Made by a program: the position numbers and the translations under genes. The notes beneath the pieces are model-generated. The model saw nothing but the letters and a program-made list of their open reading frames with translations, searched no databases and was not told where the DNA came from. This document shows, piece after piece, positions 42,488 to 50,568 of a stretch of DNA of 64,000 nucleotides; position 1 is the stretch's first letter; every line of letters begins with the position of its first letter. Source of the stretch: Clostridia bacterium (lineage in GTDB: Bacteria; Bacillota; Clostridia; Oscillospirales; Acutalibacteraceae); NCBI GenBank assembly GCA_017550625.1, contig JAFZOL010000025.1:1-64000 (forward strand), written 5' to 3'.

Positions 42488-44176
42488 TTACGCTTCCCAG
42501 AGATACACTCTGGTCTCCCACGGGCGCAGGGCGAAGCCGTTGCCGAGCGTGCCGCATTTTTCGTAGTTCGAGAGCGCGAGCTTGCCCGAAGCAAGGTCGA
42601 AATCCTGCGGGGCGGTGAACGAGACGTTGTCGTCGGAGAAGTTGTTGACGACGAGAAGCTTTGTATCACCGAGGAACCTGCCGTAGACGTAGAGCTTGTC
42701 GGAATCGGCGTTATACTCTTCATAAGCGCCGTAAATCACGACGTCGTGCTCCTTGCGGAACTTGAGGAGCCTGCGGTAATAGTTGAGGATGGAGTCGGGG
42801 TCCTTTTCGGCCTCTTCGACGTTGATCTCGGTGTAATTGGGGTTCACGTGGAACCACGCATTCTCGGCCGTGGTAAAGCCGGCGTTCTTTTCGGCGGACC
42901 ACTGCACCGGGGTGCGCGCGTTGTCGCGCGAGGCGTAATGGACGAGCTCCATCGCCTTTTTCTCGCCGAGCAGCTTTTTCGCGACCTGATAGTTATTGAG
43001 CGTGGACACGTCCACGTAGTCGTCGATGGAGTCGAGCGCGAGGTTCAGCATGCCGATCTCCTGCCCCTGATAGATGAACGGGGTGCCGGACTGGCAGATA
43101 TACATCGTGGCGAGAAGCTTCGCGCTCTCTTTGCGGTACTGCACCGAGCCGTAGCGGTTGACGATGCGGGGCTGGTCGTGGTTTTCGATGTAAAGGGCGT
43201 TCCACGCCTTGCCGTAGAGATCCTTCTGCCAGCGGGTGTAGACCTTTTTGAGCTTTTTGAGGCTGAACTTCGTGTGCAGCCACGAGAAGAACATGCAGTC
43301 GGCGCTCATGTGCTCGAAGTGGAACATCATGTTGAGCTGCTGGTCGGGCCCCTCGGCGATGTGGTGCAGCGCCTTTTTGGTGGTCATCATCGGCGCCTCG
43401 CCCACAGTCATGCAGTCGTAATGCGAGAGCACGTCGTTTTTGAACTCCATGAGGTATTCATCGAGATGCGGGCCGTGCATGTAGTTCTCGATGCCGGTGC
43501 CGACCGGGAAATAATAGGGAGACGAGGGCAGGCCCTCTTTTTTGCTGATGAAGGTGATGACGTCCTCGCGGAAGCCGTCGACGCCCATGTCGAGCCAGTA
43601 GCGCATGATGTCCTTGACCTCTTCGCGGACCTTGGGGTTATCCATGTTGAGGTCGGGCTGCTCCACGGCGAAGAGGTGGAGGTAATACTCGTCGAGGCCC
43701 TCGTCGTATTCCCACGCGGGGCCGGCGAAGGTGGACATCCAGTTGTTCGGGCGGCGCTTGCCCTTGCCCTTGCGCCAGAAATAATAGTCGTGATAGGGGT
43801 TGTCGTCGCCCTTTTTGCTCTCGAGGAACCACTGATGCTGATCGGACGTGTGGTTGACCACGAGGTCCATGATGACCCGCATGCCGCGCGCGTGCGCGCC
43901 CTCGAGCACGGCCCTGAAGTCGTCCAGCGTGCCGTATTCGGGCTGGATGTTGCGGTAGTCGGCGATGTCGTAGCCGTAGTCCTTCTGGGGCGAGACGTAG
44001 AGCGGCGAGAACCAGATGGCGTCCACGCCGAGGCTCTTGATGTAATCGAGCTTTTCGAGCACGCCCTTGAGGTCGCCGATGCCGTCGCCGTTGCCGTCCT
44101 TGAACGACCGCGGCCAGACCTGATAGACCGCCATCTCTTTGTACCAGGCGCGTTTGATCTCCTGCTGCTGAACCAT
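42488..44176 (-). CDS. GH13 alpha-glucosidase (oligo-1,6-glucosidase type)
   Basis: The 562-residue protein is a GH13 alpha-glucosidase. It has the four conserved regions: DLVVNHTSDQH (104-114), GFREDVITF with nucleophile Asp205, acid/base Glu260 (VGEAPM) and ENHDQPR with Asp334. QVWPRSFKDGNGDGIGDLKG at the start is typical of the oligo-1,6-glucosidase/trehalose-6-phosphate hydrolase subfamilies, and the TPVQW segment of those subfamilies is present. No signal peptide, so it is cytoplasmic. GGAGGTAAT precedes ATG 44176. As part of the iol transcript it may release glucose from an inositol glucoside or simply use alpha-glucan oligosaccharides. Confidence 0.9.
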   Translation of the reverse strand: MVQQQEIKRAWYKEMAVYQVWPRSFKDGNGDGIGDLKGVLEKLDYIKSLGVDAIWFSPLYVSPQKDYGYDIADYRNIQPEYGTLDDFRAVLEGAHARGMRVIMDLVVNHTSDQHQWFLESKKGDDNPYHDYYFWRKGKGKRRPNNWMSTFAGPAWEYDEGLDEYYLHLFAVEQPDLNMDNPKVREEVKDIMRYWLDMGVDGFREDVITFISKKEGLPSSPYYFPVGTGIENYMHGPHLDEYLMEFKNDVLSHYDCMTVGEAPMMTTKKALHHIAEGPDQQLNMMFHFEHMSADCMFFSWLHTKFSLKKLKKVYTRWQKDLYGKAWNALYIENHDQPRIVNRYGSVQYRKESAKLLATMYICQSGTPFIYQGQEIGMLNLALDSIDDYVDVSTLNNYQVAKKLLGEKKAMELVHYASRDNARTPVQWSAEKNAGFTTAENAWFHVNPNYTEINVEEAEKDPDSILNYYRRLLKFRKEHDVVIYGAYEEYNADSDKLYVYGRFLGDTKLLVVNNFSDDNVSFTAPQDFDLASGKLALSNYEKCGTLGNGFALRPWETRVYLWEA

Positions 44177-44198
44177 GATATTACCTCCGATTTGCGAA

Positions 44199-45008
44199 TT
44201 ACTGATGATTGACGGGGCCGCTCCGGAGCAGAAGCTCGCCGAGCTCGCCGATGTTGTTGAATTCCCTGCTCGCCTTGATATCGCTCATGCGGTATTGCTC
44301 CGGCGACGTGACACCGGTGTAGACGAGGGCGGTCTTGAGGCCGTTGGCGGAACCGATCTTGATGTCGGTCTCGAGCCGGTCGCCCACGAAGGCGATCTCG
44401 CCCGGGTTCACGCCGAGGCGGTGGCAGACGTAGTCCACCGTGAACGGATAGGGCTTGCCCATGATGAGATCGGGCATCCTGCCGACGGACTGCCTGAACA
44501 TCGCCATCATGGAGCCGGTGTCCACCATGAAGCTGCCGGGCAGCGGGCAGTTATCGTCGGGATGCGTGGCGATATACTCCTTGCCCGCGGCGAGAAAATG
44601 CGCGGCCTTGTCGATTTTTTCATAAGTGAGCGTGGTGTCGAAGCCGAGCACCACGATATCGGGATCGTCGTTTACGAGCTCGATCCCGGCCTTCAAAAAG
44701 TCGTTCGTGAGGTTTTCGTTGCCGAGCAGATACACGGTCTTGCCGGGGCGGCAGCGCTTGAGAAAATCGATGGTCACGTGCGAAGAGATGATCACCGACA
44801 TGCCGGGCTCGTCGTAGCCGAGGCGCCTGAGCTTTTCGAGGCATTCCTCTTCGGAATGCGACGAGTTGTTTGTGAAGAAAAAGAAATGCCGCCCCGTGGC
44901 CTTCACCGCGTCCGCGAAGGCGCGGGCGCCGGGCAGCAGGGTGTCGCCGAGATAGAACGTGCCGTCCATATCGACGATAAAGCACTTGATATCGGAATAG
45001 GTTTCCAT
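44199..45008 (-). CDS. HAD-IIA family sugar/nucleotide phosphatase (NagD-like)
   Basis: The 269-residue protein has the HAD motifs of the NagD/4-nitrophenylphosphatase group: motif I FIVDMDGTFYLGD, motif II FFTNNSSHSEEE, a C2a cap, a Lys-containing GKPYPF motif III and FVGDRLETDIKIGSANG motif IV. Such enzymes dephosphorylate sugar phosphates or nucleotides; the substrate is not predictable. It is the first gene of the ten-gene iol transcript, with a promoter at 45045-45073 and a GAAGGT site. An inositol-phosphate substrate would make sense of the context but is speculation. Confidence 0.88.
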   Translation of the reverse strand: METYSDIKCFIVDMDGTFYLGDTLLPGARAFADAVKATGRHFFFFTNNSSHSEEECLEKLRRLGYDEPGMSVIISSHVTIDFLKRCRPGKTVYLLGNENLTNDFLKAGIELVNDDPDIVVLGFDTTLTYEKIDKAAHFLAAGKEYIATHPDDNCPLPGSFMVDTGSMMAMFRQSVGRMPDLIMGKPYPFTVDYVCHRLGVNPGEIAFVGDRLETDIKIGSANGLKTALVYTGVTSPEQYRMSDIKASREFNNIGELGELLLRSGPVNHQ

Positions 45009-45044
45009 AAATCGACCTTCATCACGCCATAATTATACGTATAT

Positions 45045-45073
45045 ATAATAGCGCAAGCCCCGCGCAAATGCAA
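45045..45073 (-). promoter_or_regulatory. Promoter of the HAD-GH13-iol operon
   Basis: On the minus strand TTGCAT (45073-45068) and TATTAT (45050-45045) with a 17-nt spacer, about 37 nt before the HAD start. Confidence 0.6.
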
Positions 45074-45083
45074 GAAATATTTT

Positions 45084-45126
45084 AATATCATTACGGTTTT
45101 TCAGAATAAAAAAATATCATTTTACG
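45084..45126. repeat. Repeated AATATCATT..ACG motif in the iol/symporter divergent region
   Basis: AATATCATTACG (45084-45095) and AATATCATTTTACG (45113-45126) occur in the same direction between the two divergent promoters, in an A/T-rich stretch. They are possible sites for a shared regulator; no iolR is in the window. Confidence 0.4.
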
Positions 45127-45127
45127 A

Positions 45128-45156
45128 TTGCAATTTGCCGAAGGACGCGTTATAAT
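45128..45156 (+). promoter_or_regulatory. Promoter of the sodium:solute symporter gene
   Basis: TTGCAA (45128-45133) and a perfect TATAAT (45151-45156) with a 17-nt spacer. Confidence 0.8.
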
Positions 45157-45194
45157 GGCGGAAAACGGTTTTTCCGGACCCGGGAGGGCAAATT

Positions 45195-46736
45195 ATGGTT
45201 TTTAAGATATTGATCCTCGTTTTGTTTTTCGGCCTGATGATCGGCATCGGGCTTTACTGCCGCAGGCACGCGACCGACGTGAACGGCTTCGTGCTCGGCG
45301 GGCGCAGCGTGGGCCCGTGGCTCACGGCCTTCGCCTACGGCACCTCGTATTTCAGCGCCGTGATCTTCGTGGGCTACGCCGGCCAGTTCGGCTGGAAATA
45401 CGGCATCGCCACCACGTGGGTGGGCATCGGCAACGCGCTTTTGGGTTCGCTGCTCGCGTGGGTGGTGCTCGGGCGCCGCACGCGCATCATGAGCCAGCAC
45501 CTCAACTCCGCCACCATGCCTCAGTTTTTCGAGGCGCGCTACGGCAGTGCCGCTTTGAAGATCGCGGCCTCGGCCATCACCTTCATCTTTCTCATCCCCT
45601 ATACCGCGTCGGTGTATAACGGCCTGTCGCGCCTGTTCGGCATGGCGTTCAACATCCCCTACGAATACTGCGTGATCGCCATGGCGGTGCTCACCGCCGT
45701 TTACGTGATCGCGGGCGGCTATATGGCGACGGCGATCAACGATTTCGTGCAGGGCATCATCATGCTCGTGGGCATCGTGGCCGTGATCGTTGTGGTGCTG
45801 CAGAAGAACGGCGGCCTGACCGCTGCCCTCGGCGGCCTCGCGGCCGTGACGGACGAGACCGTTTCGACGACGCCCGGCATTTTTGCCTCGTTCTTCGGGC
45901 CGAACATCCCGGATCTCGCGGGCGTGGTGATCCTCACCTCGCTCGGCACCTGGGGCCTGCCGCAGATGGTGCAGAAGTTCTACGCGATCAAGAGCGAGAA
46001 ATCCATCTCCACCGGCACGGTGGTATCCACCCTCTTCGCCGTGGTCGTGGCGGGCGGCTGCTATTTCCTCGGCGGCTTCGGGCGGCTGTTTTCGGACAAG
46101 ATCGACATCGCCGCGAACGGCTACGACTCGGTGATCCCGACGATGCTGTCGGGCCTGCCCGAGATCCTGCTCGCGGTGGTGATCGTGCTGGTGCTCTCGG
46201 CCTCGATGAGCACGCTGTCGTCGCTGGTGCTGACGTCCGGCTCCACGCTGACGCTGGACCTGCTCAAGGGCCAGTTCATCAAGAACATGAAAGAGAAAAC
46301 GCAGGTGCTCGTCATGCGGGCGCTGATCCTCGTGTTCATCCTCATTTCGGTCGTGATCGCGATCTTCCAGTATCAGAAGAACCTGACCTTCATCGCGCAG
46401 CTCATGGGCATCTCGTGGGGCGCGCTCGCCGGCGCGTTTTTGGCGCCGTTCCTCTACGGGCTTTACTGGAAAAAGACCACGAAGATCGCCTGCTGGGTGT
46501 CCTTCCTGTTCTCCACCCTCGTGATGACCGCGAACATCTTCTGGCGCGAAATGTTCCCGAAGTTTTTGCAGTCCCCGATCAACGCGGGCGCGTTCTGCAT
46601 GATCGCGGGCCTCGTGCTGGTGCCGCTGGTGTCGCTTATAACGCCGAAGCCCGACAAGAAAGTCGTGGACGACGCCTTCGCCTGCTATGAAGAGAAGGTG
46701 CTCGTGCCGCAGAGAGAGGCGCTCGGCGACGATTGA
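45195..46736 (+). CDS. Sodium:solute symporter (SSS family)
   Basis: The 513-residue protein has about 13 hydrophobic segments and the SSS fold signatures: GFVLGGRSVGPWLTAFAYGTSYFSA at the first core helices, YVIAGGYMATAINDFVQG and SASMSTLSSLVLTSG around the sodium site. Family members carry sugars, inositol, proline, pantothenate and others with Na+. Transcription diverges from the iol operon, and no other transporter is in the window, so myo-inositol is a reasonable substrate guess. Upstream CGGGAGGG gives a good start at 45195. No clear terminator is seen before the T-box leader, which has its own promoter. Confidence 0.9.
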   Translation: MVFKILILVLFFGLMIGIGLYCRRHATDVNGFVLGGRSVGPWLTAFAYGTSYFSAVIFVGYAGQFGWKYGIATTWVGIGNALLGSLLAWVVLGRRTRIMSQHLNSATMPQFFEARYGSAALKIAASAITFIFLIPYTASVYNGLSRLFGMAFNIPYEYCVIAMAVLTAVYVIAGGYMATAINDFVQGIIMLVGIVAVIVVVLQKNGGLTAALGGLAAVTDETVSTTPGIFASFFGPNIPDLAGVVILTSLGTWGLPQMVQKFYAIKSEKSISTGTVVSTLFAVVVAGGCYFLGGFGRLFSDKIDIAANGYDSVIPTMLSGLPEILLAVVIVLVLSASMSTLSSLVLTSGSTLTLDLLKGQFIKNMKEKTQVLVMRALILVFILISVVIAIFQYQKNLTFIAQLMGISWGALAGAFLAPFLYGLYWKKTTKIACWVSFLFSTLVMTANIFWREMFPKFLQSPINAGAFCMIAGLVLVPLVSLITPKPDKKVVDDAFACYEEKVLVPQREALGDD

Positions 46737-46777
46737 GCCGCCGGAAATCGCGCTTATCAAATTTTTGAAAAAAGAAC

Positions 46778-46806
46778 TTGATTTTCTCAAATCGATGTGA
46801 TAGAAT
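46778..46806 (+). promoter_or_regulatory. Promoter of pheST
   Basis: TTGATT (46778-46783) and TAGAAT (46801-46806) with a 17-nt spacer, just before the T-box leader. Confidence 0.75.
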
Positions 46807-46813
46807 CAAGGGC

Positions 46814-47056
46814 ATAAAACGCGAAGAACAAGAGAGTACGCAAGGATACCGCCCGCCAGAGAGGGTCGTCGCCGGCTGAGAGCGACCCGGGCAGGAACGT
46901 GCGGAAGTTCACTTGGGAGCGGTCCCGCTGAAACACAGTAGGCGGGAACGGGACGCCCCGTTACAGGCTTATGAGCGCCCGCTTTACGCGGGAATTCGGG
47001 TGGTACCGCGGATGATCTGTTCCTCCGTCCTGATGTCGGGACGGAGGATCTTTTTT
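46814..47056 (+). ncRNA. T-box leader (tRNA-Phe sensing riboswitch) of pheST
   Basis: This fills the 351-base gap before pheS. Stem I begins with GAGAGTACG (the AGUA loop-E element), has CCAGAGAGGG at the distal bulge, and ends in the specifier region GAAGTTCACT, with UUC (Phe) at 46908-46910 followed by ACU and a GAGC box. The T-box GGGTGGTACCGCGG is at 46998-47011. The terminator is TCCTCCGTCC (47021-47030) with GGACGGAGGA (47039-47048), then TCTTTTTT. Uncharged tRNA-Phe would favour the antiterminator and let pheST be read. Confidence 0.95.
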
Positions 47057-47087
47057 ATACGTTAATCGTGAAAGGAAGGATACAGCT

Positions 47088-48107
47088 ATGAAAGAACAAC
47101 TCGAACGGCTCCGCGCCGCCGCGCTCGCCGAGATCACCGAGAGCGGCGATCTGTCGGCGCTGGAAGCGGTGCGCGTGAAGTTCCTCGGCAAGAAGGGCGA
47201 GATCACGGGCATCCTCAAGCAGATGGGCAAGCTCACGCCCGAAGAGCGCCCCGTGATGGGGCAGCTCGCGAACGCCGTGCGGCAGGCCGTGGAAGAGGCC
47301 GTTGAAAACGCCGCCGACGCCCTGAAAGAAAAGCAGAAGGCCCTGCGCCTCGAAAGCGAGACGCTCGACGTGACCATGCCCGGCACGCCCGCGGCGATCG
47401 GCCACCGGCACCCGCTGTCGATCGTGCTCGACGAAGTGAAGGATATCTTCATCGGCATGGGGTTCCAGATCGCGGACGGCCCCGAGGTGGAATGGGATTA
47501 TTATAACTTCGAGGCGCTCAACATCCCCGAGGGCCACCCCGCGCGCGACACGCAGGATACGTTTTACATCACCGAAAAAATGCTGCTGCGCACGCAGACC
47601 TCCGGCTGCCAGATCCGCTATATGGAGGGGCACAAGCCGCCCATCCGCATGATCGCGCCCGGGCGCGTGTTCCGCTCGGACCCCGTGGACGCGACCCACT
47701 CGCCGCTGTTCCATCAGATCGAGGGGCTCGTGGTCGACAAGGGCGTGACGATGGCGGACCTGAAGGGCAACCTTCTGACGCTCGCGAAGAAGCTCTATGG
47801 CGAAGACACGCAGATCAGGCTCCGCCCGCACCACTTCCCCTTCACCGAACCCTCGTGCGAGATCGACGTGTCGTGCTTCCGCTGCCGCGGAAAGGGCTGC
47901 CCGATGTGCAAGAACGAGGGCTGGATCGAGATCCTCGGCGCCGGCATGGTGCACCCGAAGGTGCTCGAGCGCGGCGGCATCGACCCCGAGGTCTATTCCG
48001 GTTTCGCCTTCGGCCTCGGCGTGGAACGCCTCGCGATGTTCCGCTTCAACGTGGACGACATGCGCCTGTTCTATGAGAACGACGCGCGCTTCCTGAAGCA
48101 GTTCTGA
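47088..48107 (+). CDS. pheS: Phenylalanyl-tRNA synthetase alpha subunit
   Basis: The 339-residue catalytic subunit charges tRNA-Phe together with PheT. The N-terminal coiled-coil (about 1-90) that contacts tRNA has [18 protein letters not shown]. The class II core shows motif 1 around [19 protein letters not shown], motif 2 with [23 protein letters not shown] and motif 3 [25 protein letters not shown] is the usual Phe-binding region. AAAGGAAGG precedes the ATG. It is under T-box control and is followed by pheT after 16 bases. Confidence 0.97.
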   Translation: MKEQLERLRAAALAEITESGDLSALEAVRVKFLGKKGEITGILKQMGKLTPEERPVMGQLANAVRQAVEEAVENAADALKEKQKALRLESETLDVTMPGTPAAIGHRHPLSIVLDEVKDIFIGMGFQIADGPEVEWDYYNFEALNIPEGHPARDTQDTFYITEKMLLRTQTSGCQIRYMEGHKPPIRMIAPGRVFRSDPVDATHSPLFHQIEGLVVDKGVTMADLKGNLLTLAKKLYGEDTQIRLRPHHFPFTEPSCEIDVSCFRCRGKGCPMCKNEGWIEILGAGMVHPKVLERGGIDPEVYSGFAFGLGVERLAMFRFNVDDMRLFYENDARFLKQF

Positions 48108-48123
48108 GAAGGAGGAGAAAACG

Positions 48124-50511
48124 ATGGATTTATCAAGAAGATGGCTGCAGGATTACGTCGATATCGAAGGCGTATCCGATAAAGAATTCGCCGATAAGAT
48201 CACCCTGTCCGGCTCGAAGGTCGAGTCCTACGCCAAAGAGGGCGAAGAGCTCAGGAACATCGTCGTGGGGCAGGTGCTCACGCTCGAGCGGCACCCCGAC
48301 TCCGACCACATGTGGGTCACCGACGTCAACGTCGGCAAAGAGGCCCCCATCCAGATCGTGACCGGCGCGCAGAACCTGACGGTGGGCGATTATGTCCCCG
48401 TGGCGCTCGACCATTCGGTGGTGCACGGCGGCAAGGAGATCGTTGCCGGCAAGCTCAGGGGCGTGGAATCGAACGGCATGCTCTGCTCGCTGGCGGAGCT
48501 GGGCCTGACGGCGCACGACTTCCCCTACGCGATCGAGGACGGCATTTTCATGCTCGGCAACGACTGCGACAAAACGCCCGGCAAGGATATCCGCGACGCG
48601 ATCGGCCTCAACGACACCGTGACCGAGTTCGAGATCACCCCGAACCGCCCCGACTGCCTGTCGGTGATCGGCCTCGCGCGCGAGACCGCCGTGACTTTCG
48701 GCAAAACGCTGAAGCTGCCCGACGCGCGTTACGAGACCAAGGGCGAAAACGTGCGCGACTATCTGCACGACGTTACGATCCACGCGCCCGACAAGTGCTA
48801 CCGCTACGCCGGCGCCGTGGTGAAGAACGTGCGCATCAAGCCCAGCCCCAAGTGGGTGCGCGAGCGCCTGCGCGCTTCGGGCGTACGCCCGATCAACAAC
48901 ATCGTGGACATCACGAACTTCGTGATGCTCGAATACGGCCAGCCGATGCACGCCTTCGATCTGAGATTCCTTGAGGGCGGCGTCGTGAACGTCAGGAACG
49001 CCGCCGAGGGCGAGCACATCACCACGCTCGACGGTGAGGACCGCGCCCTGAGCCCCGAGATGCTCGTGATCGCGGACGCAGCGAAGCCTGTGGCCGTGGC
49101 CGGCATCATGGGCGGCGAATACTCCGGCATCATGGACGACACCGCCACCGTGGTGTTCGAGTCGGCGTGCTTCAACGGCGTTTCGGTGCGCAAGACCGCG
49201 AAGAAGCTCGGCATGCGCACGGAATCCTCGGGCCGCTACGAGAAGGGCCTTGATTCCGACGGCTGCCGCCGCAGCCTTGACCGCGCGCTGTCGCTGATCG
49301 CCCTGCTCGACGCGGGCGACGTGGTGGACGGCGTGATCGACGTCTACCCCGCCCCGAAACAGCAGACCGTGCTGGATTTCTGCCCCGACTGGGTGAACGG
49401 CTTCATCGGCATCGACGTATCCGCCGACGAGCAGAAGCGCATCCTCGAGGCGCTGGATTTCGAAGTCAAAGACGGCAAGATCTACGTGCCGTCGTTCCGC
49501 GGCGACGTGGAGCACAAGGCCGACATCTCGGAAGAGGTGGCGCGGTTCTACGGCTTCGACAAGATCGGCACGCGCGACCTTTCGGGCGCTGCCGCCGGCG
49601 GCTTCAACGAGGCGCAGAAGTTCGAGAACCTGATCGTGAAGACCTGCATGGCGCTCGGCATGAGCGAGGTGGCGACCTATTCGTTCGTGTCGCCGAAGGT
49701 CTATGACAAGATCTGCCTGCCCGAAAATTCGCCCTACCGCGAGAACATCGTGATCTCGAACCCGCTCGGCGAAGACACGTCCGTGATGCGCACCACCGCC
49801 CTGCCCTCGATGCTGGACGTGGTGGCGAGAAACTACAACAACCGCAACCTCAAAGAGAGCTTCTTTGAGATCGCGAAGGTCTATAACCCACGCGGCACCG
49901 AGGAGCTGCCCTACGAGCAGCTCACGCTCGTGCTCGCCGAATACGGCGAAGGGACCTCGTATTACACGCTCAAGGGCAAGGTCGAGGCGCTGCTTGCGGC
50001 CGCCGGCGTGAACGAATACGACGTGCTGCCGATGAAGACCGCCGCCTCGTACCATCCCGGGCGCACGGCCCTCATCACCACCGACGGCAGGGAGCTCGCG
50101 ATCCTCGGCGAGGTGCACCCCGACGTGCTCGAGAACTACGACATCGGCACGCGCGTGTACGCCGCGCAGATCGACTTCGACCTGCTTTATGAGATCGGCA
50201 ACACGGTGCGCACCTATAAGCGCCTGCCGCGCTTCCCGGCCCTGACGAGAGACCTCGCCTTCGTGTGTGACAAGAGCCTGCCGGTGCTGACCATCGAAAA
50301 GCTCATGAAGAAGGCCATCGGCGAGATCCTTGAGCACATCGAGCTGTTCGACGTGTACGAGGGCGTACAGGTCGGTCCATTTAAGAAGAGCGTGGCGTTC
50401 AGCCTGACGCTGCGCGGCAAGGACAGGACCCTGACCGACGAGGAGGCCAACGCCGCCGTTTCGCGCGCCGTGAACGCGGCCGCCGCCGTGGGCGCGATCC
50501 TCAGGGCGTAA
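48124..50511 (+). CDS. pheT: Phenylalanyl-tRNA synthetase beta subunit
   Basis: The 795-residue structural and editing subunit has an N-terminal OB/tRNA-binding domain (about 40-150, HPDSDHMWVTDVNVG), the B3/B4 editing module with RPDCLSVIGLARE and GYARSS-equivalent GRYEKGLDSDG, the B5 domain, the catalytic-like core (ETYSF-type ATYSFVSP) and the C-terminal ferredoxin-fold anticodon-binding domain (FPALTRDLAFVCD). Full length for the bacterial family. GAAGGAGGAG precedes the ATG. The terminator at 50529 ends the pheST transcript. Confidence 0.97.
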   Translation: MDLSRRWLQDYVDIEGVSDKEFADKITLSGSKVESYAKEGEELRNIVVGQVLTLERHPDSDHMWVTDVNVGKEAPIQIVTGAQNLTVGDYVPVALDHSVVHGGKEIVAGKLRGVESNGMLCSLAELGLTAHDFPYAIEDGIFMLGNDCDKTPGKDIRDAIGLNDTVTEFEITPNRPDCLSVIGLARETAVTFGKTLKLPDARYETKGENVRDYLHDVTIHAPDKCYRYAGAVVKNVRIKPSPKWVRERLRASGVRPINNIVDITNFVMLEYGQPMHAFDLRFLEGGVVNVRNAAEGEHITTLDGEDRALSPEMLVIADAAKPVAVAGIMGGEYSGIMDDTATVVFESACFNGVSVRKTAKKLGMRTESSGRYEKGLDSDGCRRSLDRALSLIALLDAGDVVDGVIDVYPAPKQQTVLDFCPDWVNGFIGIDVSADEQKRILEALDFEVKDGKIYVPSFRGDVEHKADISEEVARFYGFDKIGTRDLSGAAAGGFNEAQKFENLIVKTCMALGMSEVATYSFVSPKVYDKICLPENSPYRENIVISNPLGEDTSVMRTTALPSMLDVVARNYNNRNLKESFFEIAKVYNPRGTEELPYEQLTLVLAEYGEGTSYYTLKGKVEALLAAAGVNEYDVLPMKTAASYHPGRTALITTDGRELAILGEVHPDVLENYDIGTRVYAAQIDFDLLYEIGNTVRTYKRLPRFPALTRDLAFVCDKSLPVLTIEKLMKKAIGEILEHIELFDVYEGVQVGPFKKSVAFSLTLRGKDRTLTDEEANAAVSRAVNAAAAVGAILRA

Positions 50512-50528
50512 ACCAAAACAAAACGAAA

Positions 50529-50555
50529 AGCCGTTCCGGGCGGAACGGCTTTTTT
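50529..50555 (+). terminator. Terminator of pheST
   Basis: AGCCGTTCC (50529-50537), loop GGGC, GGAACGGCT (50542-50550), then TTTTT. Confidence 0.9.
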
Positions 50556-50568
50556 GTATGCGCGGGGA

